Of a stretch of 64,000 nt of DNA, positions 23,683-30,093 are shown in pieces (within the stretch, counting starts at the first letter, position 1; the number at the start of each line of letters is the position of its first letter). Source of the DNA: a virus. The notes beneath the pieces were generated by a model. That model made no database searches, was not told the DNA's origin, and was given only the letters and a program-made list of their open reading frames with translations. The stretch covers positions 62,001 to 126,000 of IMG/VR virus record IMGVR_UViG_3300023174_000074; one strand, written 5' to 3'. Made by a program: the position numbers and the translations under genes.

Positions 23683-23925
23683 ATGACTCGATTTGAAAGA
23701 AAAAACAGAACTGAAATAGTTTATAAAGGATTCGGTGGTATTACCGATGCTTTTGACGATATGTATAAACAACTTTGGAGAATAAATGATGAAGAATATA
23801 ATTATTTATGTGAAACACTTACTGATGAAGAATTGAGTGATATTACGCCAGAATTTAAAACTATATCTCAAATAAAAAAAGCGATAACAATAGTAAATAC
23901 GGCTCTTTCTAAAAATGAGTTATAA
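23683..23925 (+). CDS. Cassette gene 1, hypothetical (80 aa)
   Basis: Unknown small acidic protein with its own ATG 19 bases after the G^TT junction. It reads MTRFERKNRTEIVYKGFGG, then a helical, acidic C-terminal half (CETLTDEELSDITPEF). The stop codon TAA is the first three bases of the TAAC box of the next attC-like site. Enclosed by attC sites 1 and 2, it is a complete cassette. Confidence 0.6.
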   Translation: MTRFERKNRTEIVYKGFGGITDAFDDMYKQLWRINDEEYNYLCETLTDEELSDITPEFKTISQIKKAITIVNTALSKNEL

Positions 23926-24014
23926 CGGTTGAGTGTATGTGTAGGTTTTTTGAAATTAAACTTTAATATATACTAAAAACTAAATAAAAAACTTACATAT
24001 ACACCTTGTTATGT
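23920..24014 (+). repeat. attC-like site 2
   Basis: TTATAAC at 23920-23926, stem GAGTGTATGTGTA with TACATATACACC, junction GTTATGT at 24008-24014. Short class (95 bases). Confidence 0.8.
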
Positions 24015-24065
24015 GCCGTTTTTTCTTATGGACTTCAAATTATTAATTTTTAAAATAAACAAAAT

Positions 24066-25133
24066 ATGAATTTAGCAAGTGTACAAAAAGTAATCAAATT
24101 AACCCCAATTGAGGGTGCAGATTTGATAGAAACAGCAACCGTATTAGGTTGGGAAATTGTAGTAAAAAAAGGCGAATACAAAGTGGGTGACTTATGTAGT
24201 TACATTCAGATTGATACAGTAGTTCCCGAACTACCCGAATATGAATTTTTAAGGGAACGGAAATTTAGAGTAAGAACAATCAAATTGCGTAAACAAATTT
24301 CGCAGGGGCTTGTAGTTCCTTTACCTAATGGTAAATGGAAAGAAGGCGATGATATTACAGAGGTTTTGGGAGTAAAGAAATACGAGAAGCCAGACAATAA
24401 CCCAGAACGCTATGAGAAGCCAAGAATGTCTAAAAAATGGTATAAGAAATGGATTTACTTGTTTAAATATAATTTCCTTTTCAAGTTGTTCCCAAAATTA
24501 CAAAGGTTAAGCCGTTCTCCATTCCCTAAAAATTTGGTATCAATTACCGATGAAGAAAGAATACAAAATATACCACATGTATTACAACAATACGCTGGTA
24601 AATTATTTGTAGTAAGCTATAAACTTGATGGTAGTAGTATTACAATAATTCATTCAAAGGTTTTTGGTAAAAGTAAGTTTAGAATTTGCAGTAGAAGATT
24701 TGAATTGCACGACAAAAAAAATGATTGGTACAAAGTATTTACTGATACTAATTTTAAATATGAAATTGCAAAACTTGTAAAGCACTTTAAAACTGATGAT
24801 ATAATTGTACAAGGCGAAGCAATAGGCAAATTTAACGGCAACCACCACAACTTACAAAAAGAGCAAATTAGGTTGTTTAATATCAATGTAAACGGCAAAA
24901 GATTAAACCAACAGGAATTTATAAAAACTTGTTTGGCAAATAATATTCCACATTGCCCAATGTATAAGGAAATTGTTTTAAATCACTCTTTACCCGAAAT
25001 ATTGGCTTTGTCTGAAATTAAAGACGTGATTAATCCATCAGTAGATGTTGAGGGTTTAGTTTGGCGTTGCGTTGAAGATAATTTAAGTTTCAAAGTGATA
25101 AACAATAAATATCTTCTTAAAAACAATGAGTAA
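24066..25133 (+). CDS. Cassette gene 2: RNA ligase, DraRnl (DRB0094)-like
   Basis: The product has the two-part layout of the Deinococcus RNA ligase family: an N-terminal OB-like domain (residues about 1-110, VGDLCSYIQIDTVVP, IKLRKQISQGLVVPLP) followed by the nucleotidyltransferase domain with motif I YKLDGSSI, in which Lys is the AMP acceptor. EGLVWR and FKVINNKYL near the end fit motifs IV and V. At 355 residues it is full length. It would seal nicks or 3'-OH/5'-P breaks in RNA. A homologue lies in the phage core at 38874. This is by far the largest cassette and seems unbroken. Confidence 0.85.
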   Translation: MNLASVQKVIKLTPIEGADLIETATVLGWEIVVKKGEYKVGDLCSYIQIDTVVPELPEYEFLRERKFRVRTIKLRKQISQGLVVPLPNGKWKEGDDITEVLGVKKYEKPDNNPERYEKPRMSKKWYKKWIYLFKYNFLFKLFPKLQRLSRSPFPKNLVSITDEERIQNIPHVLQQYAGKLFVVSYKLDGSSITIIHSKVFGKSKFRICSRRFELHDKKNDWYKVFTDTNFKYEIAKLVKHFKTDDIIVQGEAIGKFNGNHHNLQKEQIRLFNINVNGKRLNQQEFIKTCLANNIPHCPMYKEIVLNHSLPEILALSEIKDVINPSVDVEGLVWRCVEDNLSFKVINNKYLLKNNE

Positions 25134-25154
25134 CGGGGTGTTTCCTAAAATGGC

Positions 25155-25208
25155 ACATAACGGTTGAGTGTAAAAAATCGTTTTAATGTTTTTTACACTT
25201 TGTTATAA
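25155..25208 (+). repeat. attC-like site 3 (short)
   Basis: ACATAAC at 25155-25161 and GTTATAA at 25202-25208, with stem GAGTGTAAAAAA / TTTTTTACACTTTG. Only 54 bases, the shortest in the array, with a very small loop. Confidence 0.75.
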
Positions 25209-25233
25209 GTATGTAAAACAAAAATTATACAAT

Positions 25234-25401
25234 ATGAAAGAAAAAATTGAAAATAGGTTAAAAGAGTTATATGATGAATACAAACATGTAACTGATAAAG
25301 ATAGAGTTTGGATTAAACAAACAGGTGGTTTAACAAGAAGAGAACGAATTGAAAAATGTAAAATTCTAATAGAAGAGTTAGAAACATTATTAAATTCATA
25401 A
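25234..25401 (+). CDS. Cassette gene 3, hypothetical helical protein (55 aa)
   Basis: The ATG at 25234, behind an A-rich leader, is preferred to an upstream in-frame start inside the attC-like site. The product is charged and helical (MKEKIENRLKELYDEYKHV, then TRRERIEKCKILIEELETL), possibly a coiled coil. It lies in its own cassette between sites 3 and 4. No family recognised. Confidence 0.55.
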   Translation: MKEKIENRLKELYDEYKHVTDKDRVWIKQTGGLTRRERIEKCKILIEELETLLNS

Positions 25402-25416
25402 TTTTTGTTTTATTAC

Positions 25417-25539
25417 TTATAACGGTCACAGATATATGTAGTTGTTTAACACAAAACTTAAATAATATGAATAAAGATAAAAATTTAGAACAAAACTTGG
25501 ATAAGAGTAATAAAAAATTACATATATCTGATGTTAGTT
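25417..25539 (+). repeat. attC-like site 4 (long, carries a start codon)
   Basis: TTATAAC at 25417-25423 and GTTAGTT at 25533-25539; stem ACAGATATATGTA with TACATATATCTGA. Long class (123 bases). The loop holds the ATG (25467) of the gene in the next cassette. Confidence 0.75.
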
Positions 25540-25739
25540 GTAGTATTGATGATATTAAAAAATGGGTTGATAGTGAAATTGGTTACTATGACGAATGTGA
25601 TACTGTTGAAGATGCGATTGATGATATGTTACATGATTTCAAAACACATTTTTTAAATATTGATTACACAAAGAAATTTGATAAGGAAAACGAACTTATA
25701 AAATACTTCAAAAGTGAGTGGGAACAATATTACAACTAA
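25467..25739 (+). CDS. Cassette gene 4, hypothetical acidic protein (90 aa)
   Basis: The reading frame starts at an ATG inside attC-like site 4, crosses the junction as DVSC and continues SIDDIKKWVDSEIGYYDE in the cassette body. No alternative ATG precedes this apparent domain, so translation from the attC-borne ATG seems required. The stop overlaps the TAAC box of site 5. The first 22 residues would therefore change if this cassette moved next to another attC. Confidence 0.55.
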   Translation: MNKDKNLEQNLDKSNKKLHISDVSCSIDDIKKWVDSEIGYYDECDTVEDAIDDMLHDFKTHFLNIDYTKKFDKENELIKYFKSEWEQYYN

Positions 25740-25865
25740 CGGTTTGCAGATAGGCGAAGGCAAGGATTTAGAAAACAAAAATTTAACTTTAAAATAGAAT
25801 TTAATATGAAAAAGAAATCATCATTTTACCACAACACCCTTGCTTTTGCTTATGTGCTGTTAGTT
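25734..25865 (+). repeat. attC-like site 5 (long, carries a start codon)
   Basis: AACTAAC at 25734-25740, GTTAGTT at 25859-25865; arms GCAGATAGGCGAAGGCAAGG and CCTTGCTTTTGCTTATGTGC. 132 bases; the loop holds the ATG at 25806. Confidence 0.75.
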
Positions 25866-25991
25866 GCAGTTTTTTTGTGGGTGGCAATTTCAAGCACCAT
25901 TCAAAGGTTCAAATGTGCTAAACTTACTGAAACAGAAATATTTATTAGAATACCAAAGTCTTTTGTGTGCGATTGGGCAAATTGCAACTAA
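25806..25991 (+). CDS. Cassette gene 5, small membrane protein (61 aa)
   Basis: Starts in attC-like site 5. One strong membrane segment (LAFAYVLLVAVFLWVAISS) spans the recombination junction: its first half is encoded by the attC arm and its second half by the cassette. A short polar tail with two Cys follows. The stop overlaps the TAAC box of site 6. Family unknown. Confidence 0.5.
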   Translation: MKKKSSFYHNTLAFAYVLLVAVFLWVAISSTIQRFKCAKLTETEIFIRIPKSFVCDWANCN

Positions 25992-26116
25992 CGGTTGATG
26001 CTTGGTGCAGTTGCGAAATTGAACGATAAACTTAATTAAAAAACGGAAACATGAATTGGATTAAAAATATTTTTAGAAAACGGAAACAAGCAATTGCATC
26101 CAAGCATTTGTTAGCG
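25986..26116 (+). repeat. attC-like site 6 (long, carries a start codon)
   Basis: AACTAAC at 25986-25992, GTTAGCG at 26110-26116; arms TGATGCTTGGTGCAGTTGC and GCAATTGCATCCAAGCATTT. 131 bases; ATG at 26051. Confidence 0.75.
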
Positions 26117-26311
26117 GCTGGGCTGGAGTTTAGACGAACATCTCTTGGTCAAGCTGCATTTATTCCGAAAGGCACAACAAGTAATTATGCTGATAAAATA
26201 ATGTTCCCCGACAATTGGAGTAGAGCAGAATTTAGAGCAATGGCAGATTACATGGATGCGTTTCCTGACTGCACATTATTTTCAGATGGAAGTGGTAAGC
26301 CTTGCCGCTAA
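26051..26311 (+). CDS. Cassette gene 6, hypothetical (86 aa)
   Basis: Starts in attC-like site 6 with a basic N-terminus (NIFRKRKQ), crosses the junction as LLAAG and continues into LEFRRTSLGQAAFIP. The C-terminal half has a conserved-looking DNWSRAEFRAMADYMDAF stretch. The stop overlaps the TAAC of site 7. Not recognised. Confidence 0.5.
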   Translation: MNWIKNIFRKRKQAIASKHLLAAGLEFRRTSLGQAAFIPKGTTSNYADKIMFPDNWSRAEFRAMADYMDAFPDCTLFSDGSGKPCR

Positions 26312-26436
26312 CGGTTGGGTATAAATGAAGTGCCGATTTTGAAAAACAAATGTTCAATTAAAAACAAAAGATAAAATGGAAAACAAAAGTTCAATTACAG
26401 ACGAAAGTAAGGCATTGCAACAAGCCGATGTTAGCA
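26306..26436 (+). repeat. attC-like site 7 (long, carries a start codon)
   Basis: CGCTAAC at 26306-26312, GTTAGCA at 26430-26436. 131 bases with imperfect arms (AAGTGCC with GGCATT). The loop holds the ATG at 26376. Confidence 0.65.
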
Positions 26437-26621
26437 GCAGTGCGAGGTATATAATTGTTGATGAAAGCGTTTCAGCACATTGTTGTTTTGAATGCACAAT
26501 AATTGATACCGCAGCAGGTAAAGAAGCTTATGGTGATTACTGGAAGCGTTCAATGTGCGAAACATTCGACAGGGCAGAAGCTGAAATTATATGTGATGCG
26601 CTCAATAAGCATTTCTGCTAA
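26376..26621 (+). CDS. Cassette gene 7, hypothetical Cys-containing protein (81 aa)
   Basis: Starts in attC-like site 7 and crosses the junction as DVSSS into ARYIIVDESVSAHCCFEC. A second part (EAYGDYWKRSMCETFDRAEA) ends ALNKHFC. It looks like a small beta-alpha protein; family unknown. The stop overlaps the TAAC box of site 8. Confidence 0.5.
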   Translation: MENKSSITDESKALQQADVSSSARYIIVDESVSAHCCFECTIIDTAAGKEAYGDYWKRSMCETFDRAEAEIICDALNKHFC

Positions 26622-26709
26622 CGATTTCGGGCTTGGCGAAGTGCCGCTACTCGAAACTTGAATTTTAGCACTAACTGTCCTGCGGCATTTTGCCAAACCC
26701 GTGTTATGG
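26616..26709 (+). repeat. attC-like site 8
   Basis: TGCTAAC at 26616-26622, GTTATGG at 26703-26709; stem CGGGCTTGGCGAAGTGCCGC with GCGGCATTTTGCCAAACCCG. Short class (94 bases), excellent pairing. Confidence 0.85.
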
Positions 26710-26754
26710 GATAGTTTTAAAAACCTTTTAGGGTGGGCATTTAAAAACGAAATA

Positions 26755-27213
26755 ATGATAATAGCGATTGATTTTGATGGAACTTGCGTAACACACGAAT
26801 TTCCAAAAGTGGGCAAAGACATTGGTGCTGTGCCTGTATTAAAAGAGTTGGTTAAAAATAACCACCAATTAGTTTTGTTTACAATGCGAAGCGACATAGT
26901 TAATCCAACGGGAGAGGACAATGAATTGCACCTTGAAAGCGGAAACTATTTAACTGATGCAATTGATTGGTTTAAACAAAACGAAATACCACTTTACGGA
27001 ATACAAACCAACCCGATACAGCACACTTGGACTACAAGCCCGAAAGCATACGCACAACTTTACATTGATGATGCTGCTTTAGGATGCCCACTTTTGGTTG
27101 ACATTGTAAAAGATGGTGACGAAAGTATTAAGCAAGTTGGCAGACCTTATGTTAATTGGGAAAAGGTAAAAGAAATGCTAATTGATAAAGGGATTATTGA
27201 TGATGAAGACTAA
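26755..27213 (+). CDS. Cassette gene 8: HAD-like hydrolase/nucleotidase (152 aa)
   Basis: Start chosen at 26755 so that the product opens MIIAIDFDGTC, the HAD motif I with Asp6 and Asp8. FTMRSD supplies motif II and YIDDAALG the metal-binding acids. The layout resembles small phage and bacterial HAD-fold hydrolases of the deoxyribonucleotidase type. It has its own start within the cassette and ends 32 bases before the box of site 9. Substrate unknown. Confidence 0.7.
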   Translation: MIIAIDFDGTCVTHEFPKVGKDIGAVPVLKELVKNNHQLVLFTMRSDIVNPTGEDNELHLESGNYLTDAIDWFKQNEIPLYGIQTNPIQHTWTTSPKAYAQLYIDDAALGCPLLVDIVKDGDESIKQVGRPYVNWEKVKEMLIDKGIIDDED

Positions 27214-27245
27214 CCCGTGCGGTGGGAAAAGGTTTTTAAAATTTC

Positions 27246-27378
27246 CCATAACGTTTTGCAGCTATGCCCAGTTGGGCAATTTTAAAGACAAAATAATCAA
27301 CTTAAAATAAAGTAAATATGGAACACGAAAATATTAACAAACAAGAAGATGCCCAATTGGGTATAGGTGGTGTTAGCA
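27246..27378 (+). repeat. attC-like site 9 (long, carries a start codon)
   Basis: CCATAAC at 27246-27252, GTTAGCA at 27372-27378; arms GCTATGCCCAGTTGGGCAAT and GCCCAATTGGGTATAGG. 133 bases; ATG at 27318. Confidence 0.75.
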
Positions 27379-27530
27379 TCAGTGCCTTAACGGAATGGCT
27401 TAAAAGCGAATCTGTTTATACAGCATTGAGGTACGCATCAAAGAACCCATCAAATAGCGGTATGGATAATTGTGAAGATAAAAGTTATTTACATCTATAC
27501 AATTTAATTTGTCAGATTCGTAGGCATTGA
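27318..27530 (+). CDS. Cassette gene 9, hypothetical (70 aa)
   Basis: Starts in attC-like site 9, crosses the junction as GVSIS and continues ALTEWLKSESVYTALRYASK. The frame stops with TGA immediately before the TGCTAAC box of site 10. Small, mostly helical, no family recognised. Confidence 0.5.
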   Translation: MEHENINKQEDAQLGIGGVSISALTEWLKSESVYTALRYASKNPSNSGMDNCEDKSYLHLYNLICQIRRH

Positions 27531-27616
27531 TGCTAACGGTTGCGGATATGAGAAGGGAAAAAATACCAATGAAAAATAAACAAGAATTTTTTACTTTCTT
27601 ATATCCGTTGTTATCG
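27531..27616 (+). repeat. attC-like site 10
   Basis: TGCTAAC at 27531-27537, GTTATCG at 27610-27616; stem GCGGATATGAGAAGGGAAAA with TTTACTTTCTTATATCCG. Short class (86 bases). Confidence 0.8.
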
Positions 27617-27679
27617 GTCTGGTTTGGTTTCAATTTTTGTGCTGAGGGTTTAGAATTTCATCATTAAATAAATATACAA

Positions 27680-27943
27680 ATGGAAAACAATAATTGCATA
27701 GTAGAGAAAAAATTTCTGTTCTGGAAATGGAAAGCGGTGGAGCATCATTACAAGATGCACCGAATAAGTAAATTCATGGATTGCTCAACATCATTCCATG
27801 TTGATTGGGTATGTAAGTGCGGGGCAAGGTGGGAACAGAAATTTGTTGAACAGGACGAATTATTGTTGAAAGGAATATCAACTGAAATTCTAAATAAGAT
27901 TGACGGTTGGCATTCGCACTACTGCGGGAAGGAAAAAAATTGA
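27680..27943 (+). CDS. Cassette gene 10, hypothetical metal-binding-like protein (87 aa)
   Basis: Own ATG 70 bases into the cassette. The protein has an aromatic, basic N-terminus (KKFLFWKWKAVEHHYK) and a WVCKCGARWEQKF segment, with a late CGKEKN tail and several His, suggesting a zinc site. It ends 12 bases before the box of site 11. Not recognised. Confidence 0.55.
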   Translation: MENNNCIVEKKFLFWKWKAVEHHYKMHRISKFMDCSTSFHVDWVCKCGARWEQKFVEQDELLLKGISTEILNKIDGWHSHYCGKEKN

Positions 27944-27955
27944 AACCAAACTTGC

Positions 27956-28087
27956 CGATAACGTTCCAAGTATTGCCGATGGTGGGGCATTACACCACCA
28001 AAGTTCAATTAACAAACTAAAGTTCAAAATATGCACACAGATTCAAAAAAGCACGAAACCCCCACTATTGGCAATACTTTGTTATAT
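27956..28087 (+). repeat. attC-like site 11 (long, carries a start codon)
   Basis: CGATAAC at 27956-27962, GTTATAT at 28081-28087; arms AAGTATTGCCGATGGTGGGG and CCCCCACTATTGGCAATACTT. 132 bases; ATG at 28031. Confidence 0.8.
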
Positions 28088-28321
28088 GCTGTTAAAAATG
28101 GGCAGTTGAAAAGGTGGTTTTACGAGTTTAAACACGGACACCCATTTCTACTTGACGAAGAAGCTACTATAATTGTTTCTACAAGATTAAGTGATAAAAG
28201 TGCTTCTTGGATGAATGATGAACAGATTAAAGAACTCGTAAAACTTAGAGTGAAAGCAATGTATAAAAAGAAATTTCCAAATGCAAAACGGTGGTCGTTG
28301 CCCATTTTTAATTGCATATAA
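28031..28321 (+). CDS. Cassette gene 11, hypothetical (96 aa)
   Basis: Starts in attC-like site 11 and crosses the junction as LLYAV into KNGQLKRWFYEFKHGHPF. A later LDEEATIIVSTRLSD and a basic helix follow. The stop overlaps the TAAC box of site 12. Family unknown. Confidence 0.5.
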   Translation: MHTDSKKHETPTIGNTLLYAVKNGQLKRWFYEFKHGHPFLLDEEATIIVSTRLSDKSASWMNDEQIKELVKLRVKAMYKKKFPNAKRWSLPIFNCI

Positions 28322-28448
28322 CGGTTGAGGATTTATTTAGTTGCGAATAAAAAATTACAAAATATGATAACAGAAGAACAGTTGAAAAAAGCAGAAAAAG
28401 TTATTGCTGACTACAAAGCCGAGCAATTGAATAAATCCTATGTTATAA
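28316..28448 (+). repeat. attC-like site 12 (long, carries a start codon)
   Basis: ATATAAC at 28316-28322, GTTATAA at 28442-28448; arms GGATTTATTTAGTTGC and GCAATTGAATAAATCC. 133 bases; ATG at 28364. Confidence 0.75.
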
Positions 28449-28600
28449 AATCGTTTCCGAGCGATGATGAAATACATAAGGAATCGTTGAGGGTGTGCAG
28501 GATAGAGGCAGAGTTTGTGCAAGGGGTAGCGTGGTGCTATCACGATAAAGGAGCAAAATGGATGATGGAAGAACTAAAGAAGCGAGGAAATGTTTTATAA
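28364..28600 (+). CDS. Cassette gene 12, hypothetical helical protein (78 aa)
   Basis: The ATG at 28364 lies in attC-like site 12; the frame crosses the junction as YVIKSF and continues PSDDEIHKESLRVCRIEAEF. VQGVAWCYHDKGAKWMMEEL is a Trp-containing helical C-terminus. The stop overlaps the TAAC of site 13. Not recognised. Confidence 0.5.
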   Translation: MITEEQLKKAEKVIADYKAEQLNKSYVIKSFPSDDEIHKESLRVCRIEAEFVQGVAWCYHDKGAKWMMEELKKRGNVL

Positions 28601-28689
28601 CGGTTTTGGTGTATGAGAAGGTTTGCTTAGATAAATTTTCAAATTACAACTGAACTTAACAGCAAACTTTCTTATACACCTTGTTATAC
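28595..28689 (+). repeat. attC-like site 13
   Basis: TTATAAC at 28595-28601, GTTATAC at 28683-28689; stem GGTGTATGAGAAGGTTTGCT with AGCAAACTTTCTTATACACC. Short class (95 bases). Confidence 0.85.
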
Positions 28690-28750
28690 ACAGTGCGGTT
28701 TATTTGGTAGAAACTTTAATTAAAAAACAAATATAAAAAAATTAAAAATT

Positions 28751-29128
28751 ATGAAAAATTATTTATTGACAGATTTTAATACTGAAAGATGGAAAGGTAT
28801 TAATATAGAAAGTGCAGAAACACAAGTAGAAAAATTGAATGAAAAAATTAATAAAATTGGATGTTTATTTGGTGAAATAGGGAATCCAGAAACATTTGAG
28901 ATTTCGTTATCAAGAGCATCACATTCAATTAAAAATTTAACTTTTGTAGATGGTAAAGTTTATGGTGATGTTGAATTTTTGAATAATGATAACGGAAAAC
29001 AAGCAGACAATTTTATTAATAATATGAATTGTATATTTGGAATAAGAAGCACAGGAACATCAGAACAATATAAAGATGGTGAAATAGTTATCCATTCAAT
29101 TTTTACTTGGGATGTAATCAATGACTAA
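28751..29128 (+). CDS. Cassette gene 13, hypothetical (125 aa)
   Basis: Own ATG in the last unit. The product mixes a polar N-terminus (MKNYLLTDFNTERWKGINI) with a beta-rich middle (FEISLSRASHSIKNLTFVDG) and a TSEQYKDGEIVIHSIFTW end. I do not recognise a family. It is followed by a small hairpin (CTAATAA at 29125-29131 with TTATTAG at 29142-29148) and then the bare half-site. Confidence 0.55.
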   Translation: MKNYLLTDFNTERWKGINIESAETQVEKLNEKINKIGCLFGEIGNPETFEISLSRASHSIKNLTFVDGKVYGDVEFLNNDNGKQADNFINNMNCIFGIRSTGTSEQYKDGEIVIHSIFTWDVIND

Positions 29129-29182
29129 TAATTTTTAATTTTTATTAGATGAACTTGATTAGAAGTAGAAATGTAGCATTGT

Positions 29183-29189
29183 GTATAAC
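29183..29189 (+). repeat. Terminal half-site of the cassette array
   Basis: GTATAAC, with the flank GCATTGTGTATAAC, is complementary to GTTATACACAGTGC at the start of the last cassette (28683), so it is that cassette's right-hand box. No matching L arm or GTT junction follows; the recombinase gene starts 17 bases later. Confidence 0.6.
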
Positions 29190-29205
29190 TATTATATATA
29201 AGTAA

Positions 29206-30036
29206 GTGTACCATAAACCATTTAATATCAACACTTTGAATCAAAAAATTATAAAGATTTGTGAGGAAAAGTTTATATATTTAAACTACTCACCAAGAAC
29301 AAAAGACAATTATATGTGTCATATTAAAGATTTTCTTAATACTCTTAATGACAAACAGATAATTCATTGTAGTTCCAAAGATTTTCAATCATATCTAGAT
29401 AATTATCAATTCACCTCTGTTTCTCAACAAAACCAGGTTATTAACGCTATTAGATTTCTGTATAAGTACGGACTTGATAAGAAATACGATAAGGTATCGT
29501 TTAAAAGACCAAAATCGGAAAAGAAGCTACCCAGAGTTATTGATGGTGAATTTATAAAAGAAAAACTAAACAAGATTGGTAATCTGAAACACAAAGCAAT
29601 CTTAACACTAACCTATTCAGTTGGATTAAGGGTGTCTGAAATAGTTAATCTAAAGATTGAAGATATTGACTCAAAAAGGATGCTTATACACATCAAAAAC
29701 GCAAAAGGCAGAAAGGATAGGATAGTTCCGCTGTCATTAACTGTTTTAACTTTGCTAAGAGAATATTTTAAAGAGTATAAACCTTCAGATTATCTTTTTA
29801 ATGGGCAAAATTCTTCATTGTATTCAATACGAAGCTGTCAGCAAATTTATAAAAAATACATTGATGACGGGTCATCAATACATACACTAAGGCATTCCTC
29901 TTTCACCAACCTATTAGAATCAGGAACTGATCTAAGGATTATTCAAAAAATAGCAGGTCATTCCAGCTCTAAAACAACAGAAATTTACACACACGTCTCA
30001 AATAGTCTTTTAAGTAGGATAAAACTTCCAATTTAA
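29206..30036 (+). CDS. Tyrosine recombinase next to the cassette array
   Basis: A 276-residue integrase with an N-terminal SAM-like core-binding domain (about 1-95) and a catalytic domain with Arg142 (VGLRVSE), a Lys in the KGRKDR hairpin, His226 and Arg229 (HTLRHS), His252 (AGHSS) and nucleophile Tyr261 (EIYTHV). Start codon GTG. The stretch between the Lys hairpin and HTLRHS is short and lacks the extra helix-bearing insertion that defines integron IntI enzymes, so it is closer to Xer-like or phage integrases. It is parallel to the cassettes and downstream of them, not divergent at the leading end. Confidence 0.85.
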   Translation: MYHKPFNINTLNQKIIKICEEKFIYLNYSPRTKDNYMCHIKDFLNTLNDKQIIHCSSKDFQSYLDNYQFTSVSQQNQVINAIRFLYKYGLDKKYDKVSFKRPKSEKKLPRVIDGEFIKEKLNKIGNLKHKAILTLTYSVGLRVSEIVNLKIEDIDSKRMLIHIKNAKGRKDRIVPLSLTVLTLLREYFKEYKPSDYLFNGQNSSLYSIRSCQQIYKKYIDDGSSIHTLRHSSFTNLLESGTDLRIIQKIAGHSSSKTTEIYTHVSNSLLSRIKLPI

Positions 30037-30075
30037 TTTTTTTACCCCGAAAATTTTACTTAGCATTGCGGTAGA
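30037..30075 (+). promoter_or_regulatory. Probable promoter, TTTTTTTACCCCG class
   Basis: TTTTTTTACCCCG at 30038-30050 followed by a weak TTAGCATTG box near 30060-30068. It lies upstream of the 30094 gene and the RNA-repair operon. Confidence 0.45.
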
Positions 30076-30093
30076 ACAATTAAAATACCAACT

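Larger units (their letters stand above)
23578..29189. mobile_element. Integron-like gene cassette array (13 attC-like sites)
   Basis: Thirteen sites of the form TAACGGTTG...(variable)...CTTGTTA separate short rightward genes. In each interior unit the bases before TAAC are complementary to the bases after the G^TTA that starts the same unit; for example, GTTATAACTCGTTTT opens the first cassette and AAAATGAGTTATAAC closes it. That relation is expected only if each unit circularises and integrates by cutting at G^TT, as integron cassettes do. The array begins after a phage promoter and a 59-codon gene, and ends in a bare TATAAC half-site just before a tyrosine recombinase gene. Confidence 0.85.

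Noticed and set aside
26550-26921. Reverse frame of 123 codons across cassettes
   Set aside because: It crosses an attC-like site and two cassette genes on the opposite strand; an inverted stem keeps it open.
23578-28689. Spaced palindromes read as CRISPR, REP or transposon ends
   Set aside because: Spacing varies from about 240 to 1200 bases with genes between, arms differ from site to site, and complementarity follows cassette ends at G^TT, which fits attC sites only.
29206-30036. Calling the recombinase IntI
   Set aside because: The IntI-specific insertion between the Lys hairpin and the HxxR block is absent and the gene is at the distal end in parallel orientation.
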